Shown here: one piece after another, positions 5,549 to 7,007 of the stretch
How the letters are laid out: every line of letters begins with the position of its first letter
How positions within the stretch are numbered: the first letter of the stretch is position 1
Assembly: GCA_003648085.1 (NCBI GenBank)
Contig: QMOC01000137.1
Location: 1-7,007, forward strand
DNA from: Chloroflexota bacterium
GTDB lineage: Bacteria; Chloroflexota; Anaerolineae; B4-G1
DNA length: 7,007 nt
Direction: 5' to 3'
The notes under the pieces: generated by a model
Told to the model about the DNA's origin: nothing
Databases searched by the model: none
The model's input: the letters and a program-made list of their open reading frames with translations, nothing else
Made by a program: the position numbers and the translations under genes

Positions 5549-5629
5549 TAAGATGACATGGTGACCGGGTGACCGTATGGCTTTCACCGTGTCACCCCCT
5601 CACCTTATCACCCCGTCACTCCCTCAGAG
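5544..5629. repeat. Head-to-head octamer array: four direct then six inverted units
   Basis: Four forward octamers (5544-5575: GGTGATAA, GATGACAT, GGTGACCG, GGTGACCG) are followed after a short spacer by six reverse-oriented octamers (5582-5629, core TCAC). GGTGATAAG (5544-5552) is perfectly complementary to CTTATCACC (5604-5612), and GGGTGAC (5567-5573) to GTCACCC (5591-5597), so the RNA can fold into a long interrupted hairpin. The four-helix-bundle gene's TGA lies within the first unit. The fold could work as a boundary or weak terminator, though it has no T-run. Confidence 0.85.
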
Positions 5630-5632
5630 GAC

Positions 5633-5638
5633 AGGAGG
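5633..5638 (+). promoter_or_regulatory. Shine-Dalgarno fixing the monooxygenase start
   Basis: AGGAGG is seven bases upstream of the ATG at 5646. This rules out the longer in-frame reading from 5577, whose extra 23 residues would be translated octamer repeat. Confidence 0.85.
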
Positions 5639-5645
5639 TTGCAAA

Positions 5646-5954
5646 ATGCTCATCGTTCACGTATACGTACACGTCAAACCTGAGTTTGTCGAAGCCTTTC
5701 GCCAGGCGACGCTGGAGAACGCCCGCAACAGCGTGCAGGAGCCCGGAATCGCCCGCTTCGACGTGATCCAGCGGTTGGATGACCCGACCCGCTTCGTGCT
5801 GGTCGAGGTCTACCGCACGCCGGAGGACCCGGCCCGGCACAAGGAGACGGCCCACTACCAGAAGTGGCGCGATACGGTGGCGGAGATGATGGCCGAGCCG
5901 CGCCACAGCGTCAAGTACGCCAACGTCTTTCCCGACGACGAGGGTTGGGGGTAG
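5646..5954 (+). CDS. Antibiotic biosynthesis monooxygenase (ABM) domain protein, LsrG-like
   Basis: A 102-residue single-domain protein of the dimeric alpha-beta barrel ABM family (PF03992), cytoplasmic. Members include cofactor-free monooxygenases, quinol monooxygenase YgiN and LsrG, which isomerises phosphorylated autoinducer-2. Matches to the LsrG-like branch are [19 protein letters not shown] (8-26), [15 protein letters not shown] (28-42), [27 protein letters not shown] (50-76) and the tail [15 protein letters not shown] (82-96). The length is what LsrG and YgiN have (about 96-104). The R64-H65 and H70-Y71 region is the conserved face of the barrel in this branch. The start is set by the ribosome binding site at 5633. 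It lies four bases before the alcohol dehydrogenase gene, so the two are very probably co-transcribed. No other lsr genes are visible, so an autoinducer role should not be assumed. Confidence 0.9.
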   Translation: MLIVHVYVHVKPEFVEAFRQATLENARNSVQEPGIARFDVIQRLDDPTRFVLVEVYRTPEDPARHKETAHYQKWRDTVAEMMAEPRHSVKYANVFPDDEGWG

Positions 5955-5958
5955 AGGG

Positions 5959-7007
5959 ATGCGCTTCGAGTTTGCCACTGCCACGCGCATTATCTTCGGG
6001 CCGGGCACACTGCGCGAGGTCGGGCCGATTGCGGCGCAGATGGGGAGCCGCGCGCTGGTGGTGACGGGCCGTACACGCGCGCGTGCCACGCCGCTGCTCG
6101 ATGCACTGACCGCGCAAGGGATTGACATCGTGACCTTCTCCGTAGCCGGTGAGCCGACCACCGAGGTGGCCCGTCTGGGCACTCAACGCGCGCGGGAGGC
6201 GGACTGCGATATGGTCATCGGGTTCGGTGGCGGGAGCGTGCTGGACACCGCTAAGGCCATCTCCGCCCTGCTGACCAACGGGGGTGTCCCTCTCGACTAC
6301 CTGGAGGTCATTGGGCGAGGGCAGCCGCTCACCCGACCCTCCGCGCCCTGCATTGCCATCCCGACGACGGCTGGCACCGGTGCTGAGGTGACCCGCAACG
6401 CGGTGCTGGCCTCGCCCGAGCATCGAGTGAAAGTCAGCCTGCGCAGCCCACTGATGCTGCCACGACTGGCGCTGGTGGATCCCGAACTGACCCACACTCT
6501 ACCACCGGAAATCACGGCCAGCACCGGCCTGGATGCCCTCACGCAGGTAATGGAGCCCTACGTCTCGAAGCGGGCCAACCCACTGACGGATGCCTTGTGC
6601 CGGGAGGGGATGCGCCGCGCTGCCCGCTCGCTGCGCCGGGCCTACGGGCAGGGCGACGATGCGGCGGCCCGTGAGGATATGGCACTGACCAGCCTCTTCG
6701 GCGGGCTGGCTCTGGCCAACGCCAAACTTGGGGCGGTGCACGGCTTCGCCGGGCCGATGGGCGGGATGTTCCCCGCGCCCCACGGCGCGATATGTGGGCG
6801 TCTCCTGCCCCACGTGATGGCGGTCAACGTGCGCGCCTTGCAGGAGCGGCTGCCGGGGAGCGAAGCGCTGCGGCGGTACGACGAAATCGCCCGCATCCTG
6901 ACCGGCAGTGCCAGCGCCACCGCCGCCGACGGCGTCGCGTGGGTGCAGGAACTATGCGACGCGCTGCAGGTTCCTCCGCTGGCCTCCTACGGGATAACGC
7001 CGGAGGA
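5959..7007 (+). CDS. Iron-type (group III) alcohol dehydrogenase, 3' end outside window
   Basis: NAD(P)-dependent, metal-containing alcohol dehydrogenase or maleylacetate-reductase-like enzyme (PF00465) that interconverts an alcohol and a carbonyl compound in the cytoplasm. 349 codons are visible; the family is usually about 380, so roughly 30 residues are missing. [13 protein letters not shown] (88-100) is the dinucleotide-binding motif, [12 protein letters not shown] (134-145) is the phosphate/substrate loop, and [20 protein letters not shown] (174-193) leads into the metal site. Of the FucO metal ligands D196, H200, H263 and H277, this protein has D192, Q196, H261 and H275, and the FucO H267 position is G265. 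I recall the same GLDALTQ and [16 protein letters not shown] pattern in a whole subfamily, so this looks like normal subfamily chemistry, not decay. The start at 5959 lies four bases after the previous stop; the SD is weak, suggesting translational coupling. The substrate is unknown. Confidence 0.93.
   Translation, partial: MRFEFATATRIIFGPGTLREVGPIAAQMGSRALVVTGRTRARATPLLDALTAQGIDIVTFSVAGEPTTEVARLGTQRAREADCDMVIGFGGGSVLDTAKAISALLTNGGVPLDYLEVIGRGQPLTRPSAPCIAIPTTAGTGAEVTRNAVLASPEHRVKVSLRSPLMLPRLALVDPELTHTLPPEITASTGLDALTQVMEPYVSKRANPLTDALCREGMRRAARSLRRAYGQGDDAAAREDMALTSLFGGLALANAKLGAVHGFAGPMGGMFPAPHGAICGRLLPHVMAVNVRALQERLPGSEALRRYDEIARILTGSASATAADGVAWVQELCDALQVPPLASYGITPE

Larger units (their letters stand above)
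4996..5620. mobile_element. Candidate cassette: four-helix-bundle gene between inverted octamer arrays
   Basis: The outermost bases of the left array, AGTGACGGGGTGA (4996-5008), are the exact reverse complement of TCACCCCGTCACT (5608-5620) at the outer part of the right array, giving a 13-bp terminal inverted repeat. Allowing mismatches, similarity continues inward for about 20 more bases. Inside lie the S23-type gene and the rest of both arrays. The left edge coincides with loss of the nucleotidyltransferase-like reading frame. No transposase is present and I see no target-site duplication, so if mobile it would move in trans. The inverted ends could also allow a transcript to fold with the gene in the loop. 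This is inference built on directly visible repeats. Confidence 0.5.

Noticed and set aside
5577..5645. N-terminal extension of the ABM protein from the ATG at 5577
   Set aside because: The extra residues are translated octamer repeat, and a good ribosome binding site at 5633-5638 points to 5646.
6544..6786. Dehydrogenase as an inactivated pseudogene because of Q196 and G265
   Set aside because: The frame is intact and all other motifs are kept; the same residues recur, from memory, across a subfamily of Fe-ADH-like enzymes.

Overview
The window (GC-rich, gene-dense, all supported genes on the + strand) looks like a chromosomal segment of a free-living bacterium. A Chloroflexota/Anaerolineae-like genome is my best guess. 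It rests on the octamer tandem arrays between genes, a free-standing S23-type four-helix-bundle gene and the style of the nuo genes. This is inference; no rRNA or other taxonomic marker is present.

Region 1 (1-4356) is the distal end of a respiratory complex I (NADH:quinone oxidoreductase) operon: the 3' part of nuoK, then nuoL and nuoM. These encode proton-translocating membrane-arm subunits. The expected next gene, nuoN, does not follow. NuoL has three coupling residues replaced by glutamine (Q241, Q266, Q424, against E. coli K229, H254, K399). It also carries about 180 extra residues, made of seven exact-register 26-residue repeats, in the lateral-helix region. NuoM has glycine (G143) where the essential TM5 glutamate (E. 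coli E144) is expected. NuoK keeps both of its membrane glutamates. Together this suggests a complex I variant with altered proton coupling. An 8-bp tandem array fills the nuoK-nuoL junction, and a perfect 9-bp hairpin lies between nuoL and nuoM.

Region 2 (4357-4559) is non-coding. It holds a cluster of four hairpins whose outer two are imperfect inverted copies of each other with compensatory changes, resembling a REP/BIME or MITE-type element.

Region 3 (4560-5629) holds a YbjQ-family gene, a 35-codon remnant that looks like the start of a nucleotidyltransferase-type protein, and then a four-helix-bundle (S23/23S-IVP family) gene. That gene is bracketed by octamer arrays: 17 units upstream, and four direct plus six inverted units downstream. 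The outer edges of this block carry a perfect 13-bp inverted repeat, and its left edge coincides with the point where the nucleotidyltransferase-like frame is lost. I read it as a candidate mobile or formerly mobile cassette of about 625 bp, and it is the most unusual structure in the window.

Region 4 (5646-7007) is a tightly spaced pair: an antibiotic-biosynthesis-monooxygenase/LsrG-like small protein and an iron-type alcohol dehydrogenase running off the window edge. They are probably co-transcribed and act in carbonyl or alcohol metabolism; the substrate cannot be read from sequence.
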